From NCBI GenBank assembly GCA_011391285.1, contig JAABQU010000006.1:1-7940 (forward strand): 7,940 nt of DNA, in the 5' to 3' direction. This DNA is from Thiobacillus sp. GTDB taxonomy: Bacteria; Pseudomonadota; Gammaproteobacteria; Burkholderiales; Thiobacillaceae. Position numbers and translations under genes: made by a program. The number at the start of each line of letters is the position of its first letter. Within the stretch, counting starts at the first letter, position 1. Below, one piece after another: positions 1 to 7,151 of the stretch. Under the pieces are notes generated by a model. It did no database searches, was not told the origin of the DNA, and saw only the letters and a program-made list of their open reading frames with translations.

Positions 1-798
1 CACACCTGGTTGCCCGACGCCCACGTCGAGGCGCCCACCGGCGGCTCGGTGGTGCTGGCGGCGATCACGCTGAAGGTCGGCGCCTACGGTTTCCTGCGTT
101 TCATCCTGCCGATCCTGCCGGATGCCAGTGCGGAACTCGCGTGGTTCGTCATCATGCTGTCCCTGATTGCGGTTGCCTACATCGGGCTGGTCGCGCTGGC
201 GCAGTCCGACATGAAGAAGCTCATCGCCTATTCGTCGATCGCGCACATGGGCTTCGTCACCCTCGGCTTCTTCATGTTCAGCCCGCTCGGCCTCGAAGGC
301 GGACTGGTGCAGATGATCTCGCACGGCTTCGTCTCGGCCGCGCTGTTTCTCTGTATCGGCGTCATGTACGACCGCCTGCATTCGCGCCAGATCAAGGACT
401 ACGGCGGGCTGGTCAACAAGATGCCGGTGTTCGCCGCCTTCTTCATGCTGTTCGCTATGGCCAACGCCGGTCTGCCGGCCACCAGCGGCTTCGTCGGCGA
501 ATTCATGGTCATCATGGCCGCAGCAAAGGTCAATTTCTGGTACGCCTTCGTCGCCGCCACCACCCTCATCCTCGGCGCAGCGTACACGCTGTGGATGTAC
601 AAGCGCGTCGTGTTCGGCAACGTCACCAACCCGCACGTCGAGGAAATGAGCGACGTCAACGCGCGCGAGATCCTGATCCTGGGCCTGCTCGCCGTCCTCG
701 TGCTGGCCATGGGCCTCTATCCCAAGCCGTTCACCGACGTCATGCACGTGTCGGTGGTCGACCTGTTGGCGCACGTCGCCCAAAGCAAGCTGCCTTAA
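1..798 (+). CDS. nuoM: NADH-quinone oxidoreductase subunit M, C-terminal part (5' end outside window)
   Basis: This is a membrane-arm subunit of respiratory complex I, one of the three antiporter-like subunits that pump protons in the inner membrane. The reading frame is open from base 1, and its first residues, HTWLPDAHVEAPT, are the family's signature loop, so the N-terminal half is missing. About 265 residues remain of the usual 490-500. Visible family features are the lysine in ITLKVGAYGF (codon 73-75, matching the channel lysine of E. coli NuoM), QSDMKKLIAYSSIAHMGF in the next helices, and the glutamate of GFVGEF (codon 499-501). The rest is a series of hydrophobic helices. It ends in TAA nine bases before nuoN, the normal order at the end of a nuo operon. 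The identification is secure. The annotated start is only the window edge; the TTG at position 10 is an internal Leu codon. Confidence 0.97.
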   Translation, partial: HTWLPDAHVEAPTGGSVVLAAITLKVGAYGFLRFILPILPDASAELAWFVIMLSLIAVAYIGLVALAQSDMKKLIAYSSIAHMGFVTLGFFMFSPLGLEGGLVQMISHGFVSAALFLCIGVMYDRLHSRQIKDYGGLVNKMPVFAAFFMLFAMANAGLPATSGFVGEFMVIMAAAKVNFWYAFVAATTLILGAAYTLWMYKRVVFGNVTNPHVEEMSDVNAREILILGLLAVLVLAMGLYPKPFTDVMHVSVVDLLAHVAQSKLP

Positions 799-807
799 GG
801 TTCCCAG

Positions 808-2253
808 ATGAGCGACTTCCTCACACAATTCGCCCCCGTGCTGCCCGAGATTTTCGTGCTGGCAATGGTGTCGCTGATCCTGGTGATCGATGCCGCCGTC
901 GATGACAGCAAGCGCTACATCGCCTATGTGCTGTCGCTTGCCACCGTGGTCGGTGCGGCCTTTCTCACCGCGCGCGATTTCTCCACCATGCCGGTGCTGG
1001 CGCTGGGTGGCCTGTTCATCGACGATCCGTTGGCGGACGTGCTGAAGCTCTTCCTCTACCTGACCGTCGCCGTGGTGATGGTGTACTCGCGCGACTACCT
1101 GCGCCAGCGCGGGCTCTACAAGGGCGAATTCTTCGTGCTTGCGCTATTCGCGCTGCTGGGCATGATGGTCATGGTGTCGGCCAGCCACTTCCTGACGCTC
1201 TATCTCGGTCTCGAACTGCTGTCGCTGTCGCTCTATGCGATGGTTGCGCTGCAGCGCGATTCCAGCGTGGCGACCGAGGCGGCGATGAAATATTTCGTCC
1301 TGGGCGCGCTCGCCTCCGGCATGCTGCTCTACGGCATGTCGATGATCTATGGCGTCACCGGCACGCTTGCGCTGGCCGATATGGCGCAGATCCTGGCCGA
1401 CGGCACCGACCTGCGCATTCCGCTGGTGTTCGGCATCGTCTTCATCGTCGCTGGCCTGGCATTCAAGCTCGGCGCGGTGCCCTTCCACATGTGGGTGCCC
1501 GACGTCTACCACGGTGCGCCCACCGCGATGACGCTGTTCATCGGCTCAGCGCCCAAGATCGCCGCCTTCGCCTTCGTCGTGCGCATTCTTGGGCAGGGGC
1601 TCGAATCGCAGGTGGCCGAGTGGCGCGACATGCTGGTGATCCTGGCGGTGCTGTCGATGGCAGTCGGCAACATCGCGGCCATCGCGCAAACCAACCTGAA
1701 GCGCATGCTCGCCTACTCGACCATCTCGCACATGGGCTTCATGCTGCTGGGTATCCTGGCCGGTTCGCAGAACGGCTACGGCAGCGCCATGTTCTACGTG
1801 CTGGTGTATGCGCTGATGAGCCTGGGCGGCTTCGGCATGATCCTCCTGCTGTCGCGCGCCGGCTTCGAGGCCGACAAGCTCGACGACTTCAAGGGGCTCA
1901 ACCGCCGTAGCCCGTGGCTGGCCTTCCTGATGCTGCTGCTGATGTTCTCGATGGCCGGCGTGCCACCCACGGTCGGCTTCTATGCCAAGCTGTCGGTTCT
2001 GCAGGCCGTGGTCGAGATCGGCTACGTATGGCTGGCGGTGGTGGCGGTGCTGTTCTCGCTGATCGGCGCGTTCTACTACCTGCGCATCGTCAAGCTGATG
2101 TATTTCGACACCCCGCACGACACCGAAGCGATTTCCACCTGCCCCGACGCGCGTGTCCTCATGTCGGCCAACGGCCTGGCCGTGCTGGCGCTCGGCATCC
2201 TGCCGCAGCCGCTGATGGCGGTGTGTGTATACGCGATCGGCGCGTCGTTTTAG
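808..2253 (+). CDS. nuoN: NADH-quinone oxidoreductase subunit N
   Basis: This is the third antiporter-like proton-pumping subunit of complex I. At 481 residues it is the normal family length, with about 14 hydrophobic helices. Key charged residues lie where the family needs them: Glu136 in [12 protein letters not shown], Lys220 in [12 protein letters not shown] followed by [10 protein letters not shown], Lys250 in GSAPK, Lys298 in [18 protein letters not shown], and Lys394 in GFYAKL. They correspond closely to Glu133, Lys217, Lys247 and Lys395 of E. coli NuoN. The ATG at 808 follows AAGG (797-800, spanning the nuoM stop) with a 7-base spacer. The 9-base gap to nuoM indicates co-transcription and probable translational coupling. 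It ends in TAG at 2251. Nothing is missing or broken. Confidence 0.98.
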   Translation: MSDFLTQFAPVLPEIFVLAMVSLILVIDAAVDDSKRYIAYVLSLATVVGAAFLTARDFSTMPVLALGGLFIDDPLADVLKLFLYLTVAVVMVYSRDYLRQRGLYKGEFFVLALFALLGMMVMVSASHFLTLYLGLELLSLSLYAMVALQRDSSVATEAAMKYFVLGALASGMLLYGMSMIYGVTGTLALADMAQILADGTDLRIPLVFGIVFIVAGLAFKLGAVPFHMWVPDVYHGAPTAMTLFIGSAPKIAAFAFVVRILGQGLESQVAEWRDMLVILAVLSMAVGNIAAIAQTNLKRMLAYSTISHMGFMLLGILAGSQNGYGSAMFYVLVYALMSLGGFGMILLLSRAGFEADKLDDFKGLNRRSPWLAFLMLLLMFSMAGVPPTVGFYAKLSVLQAVVEIGYVWLAVVAVLFSLIGAFYYLRIVKLMYFDTPHDTEAISTCPDARVLMSANGLAVLALGILPQPLMAVCVYAIGASF

Positions 2254-2277
2254 ACTTGCGCCTTTGAACCAATCCGT

Positions 2278-2299
2278 GCCGGAGCAGGTCTGCTCCGGC
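2278..2299 (+). terminator. Perfect hairpin between nuoN and the DUF2818 gene (weak terminator or processing site)
   Basis: GCCGGAGCAG (2278-2287) and CTGCTCCGGC (2290-2299) are exact reverse complements separated by only two bases, so in RNA this is about 9 bp closed by a GGUC loop. Only a short T run (2310-2313) follows, about 10 bases downstream. That is poor for rho-independent termination. It may give partial termination, or protect or process the 3' end of the nuo mRNA. The hairpin is directly visible; its function is inferred. Confidence 0.5.
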
Positions 2300-2323
2300 G
2301 TTGCCTAGCTTTTCGGAATCACC

Positions 2324-2626
2324 GTGAATTTCTCTACCTCCCTGCTGCTGATCCTGGCGTTCATCGCCGCCAACCTGCCGTTCCTGTTCGGACGCGTCTT
2401 TTTCATCGTCAAACCCAAAAGTGGCACCAAGTCCTTCGCCTGGCGGCTACTGGAACTGGTCGTGCTGTTTTTCGTGGTCGGCGGCATCGCGATGCTGCTG
2501 GAAGGCAGGCTTGGCACCATCCACAAGCAGAACTGGGAGTTCTACGCAGTGAACGCCTCGCTGTTCGTGGTGTTTGCCTATCCGGGCTTTGTCTACCGCT
2601 ATCTGTGGCGTCGGCGCGGGGCGTAG
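2324..2626 (+). CDS. DUF2818 family small membrane protein
   Basis: This is a 100-residue protein of the betaproteobacterial DUF2818 family, which commonly sits directly after nuoN; its function is unknown. Three hydrophobic segments are visible, at about residues 5-27, 41-59 and 74-92. The linker GRLGTIHKQNWEFY (61-74) joins the second and third, and the C-terminus is basic (YRYLWRRRGA). This is an inner-membrane protein with very short loops. I used the GTG at 2324, since it starts directly at the first hydrophobic segment (MNFSTSLLLILAF) and has a weak GGA upstream (2315-2317). The gene lies 70 bases after nuoN, beyond a perfect hairpin, and 5 bases before the S4 gene. Its position suggests a role linked to complex I assembly or stability, but this is inference from location only. 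Confidence 0.88.
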   Translation: MNFSTSLLLILAFIAANLPFLFGRVFFIVKPKSGTKSFAWRLLELVVLFFVVGGIAMLLEGRLGTIHKQNWEFYAVNASLFVVFAYPGFVYRYLWRRRGA

Positions 2627-2631
2627 CCTAA

Positions 2632-2850
2632 ATGGATACCCAGGAATTCAAGCTGCGCGGCGAGTACGTCGCGCTGTGTGACCTGCTCAAGCTCACCGGA
2701 ATCGCCGGCAGTGGCGGACAGGGCAAGCTCATGATCGCCAACGGCGACGTGACCGTCGACGGCCAGCCTGAAAGCCGCAAGACGGCGAAAATCCGGGCGG
2801 GCCAGACCGTGCAGTGCCTGGGGCAGACCGTTCGTGTTGTGACGGCTTAA
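2632..2850 (+). CDS. ybcJ: S4-domain RNA-binding protein, YbcJ family
   Basis: This 72-residue protein consists almost entirely of one S4 RNA-binding fold. It closely resembles E. coli YbcJ (about 70 residues), sharing the CDLLKL helix (16-21), the G-x-G-x-x-x-K/I turn around GIAGSGGQGK (23-32), NGDVTVDG (37-44), and the basic ESRKTAKIRAGQTV (47-60). Homologues bind RNA and are suspected to act around ribosomes or RNA modification; the precise role is not established. The ATG at 2632 lies five bases after the DUF2818 stop and has no recognisable Shine-Dalgarno sequence. This suggests translation by re-initiation from the upstream gene. It probably ends the nuo transcription unit, but no clear terminator follows it, so some read-through into the next gene is possible. 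Confidence 0.9.
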   Translation: MDTQEFKLRGEYVALCDLLKLTGIAGSGGQGKLMIANGDVTVDGQPESRKTAKIRAGQTVQCLGQTVRVVTA

Positions 2851-2920
2851 GGTGGCGATAAGCATGGTGCTTTATGTTGCTCATCAAGCGTAGTCGATGG
2901 TCGATGCGCTACCCATCCTG

Positions 2921-2927
2921 TAAGGAG
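2921..2927 (+). promoter_or_regulatory. Strong ribosome binding site of the PepSY-type gene
   Basis: TAAGGAG lies six bases before the ATG at 2934. It is the best Shine-Dalgarno sequence seen in the window, and it fixes the start of the small exported protein at 2934 rather than at the in-frame ATG at 2874. Confidence 0.85.
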
Positions 2928-2933
2928 ATCGAT

Positions 2934-3206
2934 ATGTACGCATCTAAAATCACCCTGGCCCTCGCCGCCATCCTCTTGCCTGTATCCGTGTTCGCTTCCA
3001 CCGAGTGCACCAAAGAGCCAGCGGAAAAGTGGCTATCCGAGAAGCAGGCCCAGGCGCATCTGGAGAAGGCCGGTTTCACCGTCCAACGTATCAAGCGGGG
3101 GGATGACGCCTGCTACGAGGTTTATGCCGAACGCAAGGACGGCAAGCGCGTCGAACTTTATATCAACCCGGTCGACGCGAGCATCGTCAAGGAAGAGGTG
3201 AAATAA
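2934..3206 (+). CDS. Small exported PepSY-domain-like protein
   Basis: This is a 90-residue secreted protein. Residues 1-19 form a Sec signal peptide: MYASK, a hydrophobic stretch, and VFA before a likely cleavage at A/S. The mature part is about 71 residues. It has the layout of single PepSY-type domains: a helix with WLSEKQAQAHLEKAGFTVQRIK, then CYEVYAERKDGKRVELYINP, and VDASIVKEE at the end. Two cysteines, in TEC and DDACYE, could form a disulfide in the periplasm. Family members are small periplasmic proteins, and some PepSY domains inhibit proteases, but the specific role here is unknown. I chose the start at 2934 because of the TAAGGAG upstream and the signal peptide; the 20-residue extension to 2874 would bury the signal sequence. 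A strong terminator follows, so it probably forms a short transcription unit. Confidence 0.82.
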   Translation: MYASKITLALAAILLPVSVFASTECTKEPAEKWLSEKQAQAHLEKAGFTVQRIKRGDDACYEVYAERKDGKRVELYINPVDASIVKEEVK

Positions 3207-3214
3207 GCCCTCTG

Positions 3215-3240
3215 GGCCGGCCTGCCAAGGAACACCGGCC
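3215..3240 (+). other. Short inverted repeat after the PepSY-type gene
   Basis: GGCCGG (3215-3220) and CCGGCC (3235-3240) can pair across a 14-base loop just after the stop codon. There is no T tract, so it is not a terminator by itself. It may stabilise the mRNA end next to the real terminator at 3252-3304, or be chance in GC-rich DNA. Confidence 0.3.
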
Positions 3241-3251
3241 AAGAGTGCAAT

Positions 3252-3304
3252 GCGCCGAATGGGCGGCTTGTGGCAGGCGGCCCGTTCGGTGCTGCGGTTT
3301 TTTT
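3252..3304 (+). terminator. Rho-independent terminator of the PepSY-type gene
   Basis: GCGCCGAATGGGC (3252-3264) pairs with GCCCGTTCGGTGC (3280-3292), giving 13 bp including two G-T wobbles around a 15-base loop. An outer GCA/TGC pairing (3247-3249 with 3293-3295) brings the stem to two bases before a run of seven T (3298-3304). It lies 45 bases after the stop of the + strand gene. On the opposite strand no T run follows the stem, so it should work mainly in the + direction. Confidence 0.85.
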
Positions 3305-3357
3305 CCAGCGCGTCCCTTGCGCCGCGGGCAGGGGGTTAACCGGGCGCGCCTGGTCCC

Positions 3358-3627
3358 CTACAGGAAACAAAACACGAAGCGTCCACGGTCGAATTCCACC
3401 GCCAGCCGCGCGCCGCGGTTGAGCGCGTAGTCCCACGAGCCCTTGGTGGCGCAGCCTTCGTGGCATTCGCTCACCCCGGCCGGCGATTCCAGATCGCGTT
3501 CGCGGTCATACCAACTCAACAACATCGTGTCGTCACCCAGCTGCTGCCGGGCGATGGCGGTCGCCAGCTTCAATGCGGCGTTGAAATCGAGGCCGAGTTC
3601 GGCCGTGTCCAGGCGCAGGGTTTTCAT
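3358..3627 (-). CDS. AF1514 / DUF5619-like small protein
   Basis: This 89-residue protein resembles what I recall of the AF1514 (DUF5619) family, which is found in archaea and scattered proteobacteria and has no known function. The recognisable core is an N-terminal strand and helix (LGLDFNAALKLATAIA), then DDTMLLSWYDRERDLESP (32-49), a cysteine pair CHEGC (Cys55, Cys59), WDYALNRGARLAVEF (65-79), and a final strand ending RFVFCFL. There is no signal peptide or membrane segment, so it is cytoplasmic. The Cys-x3-Cys pair could bind a metal or be redox active, but that is a guess. It lies 97 bases downstream of mutS on the same strand, beyond a short tandem repeat. Its ATG overlaps the TGA of a 34-residue ORF (ATGA), and no Shine-Dalgarno sequence is visible. 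No T-rich terminator was found after its stop. Confidence 0.75.
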   Translation of the reverse strand: MKTLRLDTAELGLDFNAALKLATAIARQQLGDDTMLLSWYDRERDLESPAGVSECHEGCATKGSWDYALNRGARLAVEFDRGRFVFCFL

Positions 3628-3728
3628 GGCGAGGTATCGGTGAGCGCTTTCAAGGCGCCTGGCTCCATAAATGCGCTTTCAGCGCGCCGGACTTTCATAA
3701 ATGCGCCTTCAGCGCGCCGGACTTTCAT
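3624..3728 (-). CDS. Possible 34-residue coupling ORF linking mutS to the AF1514-like gene
   Basis: An ATG at 3728-3726 overlaps the mutS TGA (3727-3725) as ATGA, in a different frame. The frame runs through the tandem repeat and stops at TGA 3626-3624, which overlaps the ATG of the AF1514-like gene (3627-3625), again as ATGA. The peptide begins [10 protein letters not shown], repeats as [10 protein letters not shown], and ends [14 protein letters not shown]. It is basic at first and resembles no family I know. The 30-base repeat is exactly ten codons, so extra copies keep the frame open. It could be a translated leader that carries ribosomes from mutS to the next gene, or an accident of the repeat. 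The double overlap is seen directly; translation is unproven. Confidence 0.35.
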   Translation of the reverse strand: MKVRRAEGAFMKVRRAESAFMEPGALKALTDTSP

Positions 3729-3745
3729 AAATGCGCCTTCAGCGC
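3644..3745 (-). repeat. Tandem 30-base repeat derived from the 3' end of mutS
   Basis: The unit on the - strand is GCGCTGAAGGCGCATTTATG plus AAAGTCCGGC. The first copy (3745-3716) overlaps the last codons and stop of mutS. A second complete copy is identical (3715-3686). The third (3685-3666) keeps the first 20 bases with one change (GAAAGC for GAAGGC). A degenerate fourth (about 3658-3644) retains GAAAGCGC. The third copy can fold as GCGCT-GAA-AGCGC. In mutS this DNA encodes the family-typical tail ALKAHL, so mutS is the likely source and the copies arose by local duplication. The copies repeat the in-frame TGA once, so MutS itself is not lengthened. Confidence 0.85.
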
Positions 3746-6280
3746 ATAGAGCATATCCAGGGCCGCCTTCGGGGTGAGCGTGTCCGGGTCAAGCTCGCGC
3801 AATTGGTCGAGCGCAGGATGTGGCGGCGGCTCGTCGTTGGGCAGGTGGGCGGCGAACAAGTCGCCCTGCGGACCGGGCTGCAATTGCGCGTCCTCGAGTT
3901 CGCGCAGGTGGCGGCGCGCGGCGACGATCACCGGGCTGGGAACGCCGGCCAGCCGCGCAACCTGGATGCCGTAGCTCTGCGAGGCGGGGCCGTCTTCCAC
4001 CGCGTGCAGGAACACCAGGCCGGAACCGTGCTCCTTGGCGTCGAGATGGACGTTGACGAGCTGCTTGAACTCGTTGGCCAGCTGGGTGAGTTCGAAATAA
4101 TGGGTGGCGAACAGGGTGAAGGCGCGGGTGGCGGTGACCAGATGGCGTGCCACCGCCCAGGCCAGCGCCAGACCGTCGAAGGTGGAAGTGCCGCGGCCGA
4201 TCTCGTCCAGCAGCACAAGACTATTCGCGCTGGCGTTGTGCAGGATGTGCGCGGTCTCGGTCATCTCGACCATGAAGGTCGAGCGCCCGCCGGCGAGATC
4301 GTCGGACGCCCCGATGCGGGTGAAGATCTGGTCGACGTCGCCGATCTTCGCTAAATTGGCCGGCACCCACAGGCCGCAGCAGGCGAGGAGCGTCACCAGT
4401 GCGACCTGCCGCATGTAGGTCGACTTGCCGCCCATGTTGGGGCCGGTGATGAGCAGCATCTGGCGGCTCCGGCTGAGCGTCACGTCGTTGGGGATGAAGT
4501 GGTCGACCTGCGCCTCCACCACCGGATGGCGGCCGCCGCGGATGACGATGCCGGGTTCGCTGCTGTAGTCGGGTGCGCACAGTTTCAGCGTGCCGGCGCG
4601 CTCGGCCTGGCTCGCCAGCACGTCGATTTCGGCCAGCGCGGCGGCGATCTTCAGCAGGTCCGGCACATGCGGCGTCAGCGATTCCAGCAGGGCCTCGAAC
4701 AGCGCCTTCTCGCGCGCCAGTGCCCGATCCTGGGCGGACAGCGCCTTGTCCTCGAAGGCCTTGAGTTCCGGCGTGATGTAGCGCTCGGCGTTCTTCAGCG
4801 TCTGGCGGCGACGGTAATCGTCGGGCACCGGCACCTTGTCCGCCTGCGCGCGGCTGACTTCGATGTAGAAGCCGTGCACCTTGTTGTATTCGACCTTGAG
4901 CGTGGCGATGCCGGAGCGCGCGCGTTCGTGGGTTTCCAGTTCAAGCAGGAAGGCCCCCGCGTCGCGCGTCAGCGCGCGCAGTTCGTCGAGGTCGGCATCA
5001 AAACCGTCAGCGATGACGCCGCCCTCGCGCAGCACGCTGGCGGGTTCGGGCTGGATCGCGCGTGCCAGCAGGGTATGCAGGTCGGGGCGGGCAGCGAGCG
5101 CGGCCTGCAGCGCCGACAGGCGGGCACGGTCGTCGGGCAGGACCGCTGCAACATCGGGCAATAGCGCCAGGGTGTCGCGCAGGCCGGACAGATCGCGCGG
5201 CCGCGCGTTCTTCAGTGCGATGCGGCCGCTGATGCGTTCGACGTCGGCGCAGCCTTTCAGCAGGCGGGTCAGCGTTGCGGCCGTGTCGGGCGCATCGGCC
5301 AGCACGCCGATGGCGTCGCGCCGACGGGTCAGGATGTCGCGGTCGCGCAGCGGGTGGTGCAGCCAGTGACGCAGCAGGCGCGTCCCCATGCCGGTGGCGG
5401 TGGTGTCGAGCACCGACAGCAGCGTCGGCGCCGCTTCGCCGCGCAGGGTTTCGGTGAGCTCTAGGTTGCGCCGGGTGGCGGCGTCCAGCTGCACGAAGTC
5501 GCTGTCGCGCTCGGCCTGGATGGACTGGATATGCGGCAGCGCCGTGCGCTGGGTGGTCTGGATGTAGTCGAGCAGGGCCCCGGCCGCAGCGATGGCGCGG
5601 GGCAGGTCGGCGACGCCGAAGCCGGCCAGGTCGCGGCTGCCGAGTTGCTGCGCCAGGCGGGTCTGTGCGCCGTCGGAATCGAATTGCCACGGGGCGAGCC
5701 GGCGCACCGCGCAGGCCGCGCCCTCCAGGGCGTAGTCGTCGGGCGCGAGGATTTCCGCCGGCCGGACGCGCGCCAGCAGGGCGGGCAGGGCGGCCGCATC
5801 GACCTCGGTGACCTGGAAGCGCCCGGCGGCCAGGTTGAGCCAGGCCACGCCGATCGCTTCGGGTCCCGGTGCGACCGCCAGGATCAGCGTGTCGCGCGTT
5901 TCGTCCAAGAGGCCGGAATCCGTCAGGGTGCCCGGCGTCACGATGCGCGCCACCTGCCGGTCGACCGGTCCTTTGCTGGTGGCGGGGTCGCCCACCTGTT
6001 CGGCGATCACCACCGATTCGCCCAGCTTCAACAACCGCGCCAGATACTGCTCGGCGCTGTGGTAAGGCACGCCGGCCATCTTGATCGGGCTGCCGGCCGA
6101 GGCACCGCGCGTGGTGAGCGTGATGTTCAGCAGCCGCGCGGCCTTTTCGGCGTCTTCGAAGAACAACTCGTAGAAGTCGCCCATGCGATAGAACAGCAGC
6201 ATGTCGGGATGCTGCGCCTTGATGCCCAGGTACTGCTGCATCATCGGCGTGTGGGCAGTGGGCTCCTTGGCGATCGACAT
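3725..6280 (-). CDS. mutS: DNA mismatch repair protein MutS
   Basis: MutS recognises mismatches and small loops in newly replicated DNA and recruits MutL using ATP. At 851 residues it is full length. The mismatch-reading motif GDFYEL has Phe36 and Glu38 at the same positions as in E. coli. The connector, lever and clamp regions follow, including [15 protein letters not shown] (462-476). The ATPase has Walker [10 protein letters not shown] (613-621), RSTFMVEM (666-673), Walker B with Asp692-Glu693 in [11 protein letters not shown], and His727 in [13 protein letters not shown] (805-809) fits the beta-clamp-binding consensus, and residues about 820-851 form the tetramerisation tail. The ATG at 6280 gives the usual N-terminus and lies 19 bases after the suhB stop without a clear Shine-Dalgarno sequence, so it is probably expressed with suhB. 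Its 3' end is duplicated just downstream. Confidence 0.98.
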   Translation of the reverse strand: MSIAKEPTAHTPMMQQYLGIKAQHPDMLLFYRMGDFYELFFEDAEKAARLLNITLTTRGASAGSPIKMAGVPYHSAEQYLARLLKLGESVVIAEQVGDPATSKGPVDRQVARIVTPGTLTDSGLLDETRDTLILAVAPGPEAIGVAWLNLAAGRFQVTEVDAAALPALLARVRPAEILAPDDYALEGAACAVRRLAPWQFDSDGAQTRLAQQLGSRDLAGFGVADLPRAIAAAGALLDYIQTTQRTALPHIQSIQAERDSDFVQLDAATRRNLELTETLRGEAAPTLLSVLDTTATGMGTRLLRHWLHHPLRDRDILTRRRDAIGVLADAPDTAATLTRLLKGCADVERISGRIALKNARPRDLSGLRDTLALLPDVAAVLPDDRARLSALQAALAARPDLHTLLARAIQPEPASVLREGGVIADGFDADLDELRALTRDAGAFLLELETHERARSGIATLKVEYNKVHGFYIEVSRAQADKVPVPDDYRRRQTLKNAERYITPELKAFEDKALSAQDRALAREKALFEALLESLTPHVPDLLKIAAALAEIDVLASQAERAGTLKLCAPDYSSEPGIVIRGGRHPVVEAQVDHFIPNDVTLSRSRQMLLITGPNMGGKSTYMRQVALVTLLACCGLWVPANLAKIGDVDQIFTRIGASDDLAGGRSTFMVEMTETAHILHNASANSLVLLDEIGRGTSTFDGLALAWAVARHLVTATRAFTLFATHYFELTQLANEFKQLVNVHLDAKEHGSGLVFLHAVEDGPASQSYGIQVARLAGVPSPVIVAARRHLRELEDAQLQPGPQGDLFAAHLPNDEPPPHPALDQLRELDPDTLTPKAALDMLYALKAHL

Positions 6281-6299
6281 GGACGGACCGGCGTCGGGA

Positions 6300-7106
6300 T
6301 CAGACCTTCAGTTCAGGCGGCAGGTGCGGCGCGATGACCTGCAGCATCTGGCCGAAAATTTTCGGGGTGGCGGCGACGATGTTGCCGGATTCCAGAAAGC
6401 CTTCGTCGCCCATGAAGTTGCCGACCAGCGCGCCGGACTCCTGTGCGATCAGGCTGCCGGCGGCGAGGTCCCAGGGTTTCAGGTGCATTTCCCAGAAACC
6501 GTCATAGCGGCCGCATGCCACGTAGCACAGGTCGAGCGCGGCAGAGCCGGGGCGACGCAGGCCGGAGGTGGCTTTCATCATGTCGCGGAACATGTTGAGG
6601 TAGGCCTCGGCGAAGCCGAAATCGCGGAAGGGGAAGCCGGTGCCGATCAGGCATTCGGAGAGCTTGGTGCGCTTGCTGGCGCGGATGCGCCGATCGTTGA
6701 GCATGGCGCCGCGGCCGCGGGTGGCGGTGAAGAGTTCGTTGCGCGCGGGGTCGTACACCACGGCCTGGGTGATCTGGCCCTTGTGCTTCAACGCGATGGA
6801 AATCGAATATTGCTGCAGACCGTGCAGGAAGTTGGTGGTGCCGTCGAGCGGATCGATGATCCACTGATAGTCCTCGCCGTTTTTGGCGTCGGCCGCGCCA
6901 GACTCCTCTGCTAAAATCCCGTGGTTTGGGTAGGCGTCGAGCAGGGTTTCGATGATGGCGCGTTCGGCCATTTGATCGACCTCGCTGACATAATCGCGAT
7001 CCTGCTTGCTGCGTACGGTGAGCTGGTCGAGGTCGAGCGAGGCGCGATTGATGATCGCCCCGGCTTTGCGAGCGGCTTTCACCGCTGTGTTGAGCATGGG
7101 ATGCAT
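6300..7106 (-). CDS. suhB: Inositol-1-monophosphatase family protein SuhB
   Basis: SuhB is a Mg-dependent inositol phosphatase-fold protein. In E. coli it also joins the rRNA transcription antitermination complex. The 268-residue protein begins [16 protein letters not shown], almost the same as E. coli SuhB, which supports the ATG at 7106 over the internal ATG at 7097. Metal-site residues are present: Glu67 in ILAEESG, Asp85 and Asp88 in [13 protein letters not shown], and Asp213 in PWDLAAG, so it should be an active phosphatase. Arg184 in [13 protein letters not shown] lies in the region used by E. coli SuhB to contact RNA polymerase; a shared role is inferred. It is divergent from trmJ across 45 bases and is followed by mutS after 19 bases, so it probably heads the leftward operon. 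A possible -10 lies at 7142-7147. Confidence 0.96.
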   Translation of the reverse strand: MHPMLNTAVKAARKAGAIINRASLDLDQLTVRSKQDRDYVSEVDQMAERAIIETLLDAYPNHGILAEESGAADAKNGEDYQWIIDPLDGTTNFLHGLQQYSISIALKHKGQITQAVVYDPARNELFTATRGRGAMLNDRRIRASKRTKLSECLIGTGFPFRDFGFAEAYLNMFRDMMKATSGLRRPGSAALDLCYVACGRYDGFWEMHLKPWDLAAGSLIAQESGALVGNFMGDEGFLESGNIVAATPKIFGQMLQVIAPHLPPELKV

Positions 7107-7141
7107 GATGTCTGGCTACAAATTCAAAGAACGAGTTCGGC

Positions 7142-7147
7142 ATTTTA
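7142..7147 (-). promoter_or_regulatory. Candidate -10 element for suhB
   Basis: TAAAAT on the - strand matches TATAAT at five of six positions and lies about 36 bases before the suhB ATG. No good -35 is found at 17-18 bases (TAGGAT or TTAGGA). The promoter would therefore be weak or activator-dependent, or the match may be chance. The - strand promoter would extend into the start of trmJ. Confidence 0.3.
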
Positions 7148-7151
7148 CTTG

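Noticed and set aside
2860..2872. Small hairpin AAGCA-TGG-TGCTT after the S4 gene
   Set aside because: Only five AT-containing pairs and no real T run follow; too weak to call a terminator.
2874..2933. Longer start for the PepSY-type protein
   Set aside because: It would place 20 polar residues before the signal peptide, whereas TAAGGAG is correctly spaced for the ATG at 2934.
3308..3349. GCGCG-T-CCC / GGG-CGCGC inverted repeat downstream of the AF1514-like gene
   Set aside because: In the - direction it is followed by an A run instead of T, and it contains a bulge and a long loop; it does not qualify as a terminator for the leftward genes.
3644..3745. CRISPR-like array
   Set aside because: Units are directly contiguous with no variable spacers, include coding DNA of mutS, and no cas genes are present; it is a simple tandem duplication.
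3460..3777. + strand ORF with repeated [10 protein letters not shown] segments
   Set aside because: It is the other-strand reading of the same tandem repeat and of the AF1514-like gene. It has no start signal and no family resemblance.
5531..6337. 268-codon open frame on the + strand antisense to mutS
   Set aside because: Long antisense frames are expected in GC-rich genes. Its translation is rich in Arg, Gly, Ala and Gln with no recognisable domain, while the - strand is unmistakably MutS. The same applies to 4499-5164, 3731-4354 and, opposite suhB, 6201-6914.
7090..7122. Possible + strand promoter for trmJ (TTGAGC and TACAAA)
   Set aside because: Each box matches only four of six positions and the spacer is 21 bases, so it is not supported.
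6921..7151. Upstream in-frame extension of trmJ
   Set aside because: The extra 77 residues are antisense to suhB and have no counterpart in TrmJ proteins; the family N-terminus starts at the ATG at 7152.
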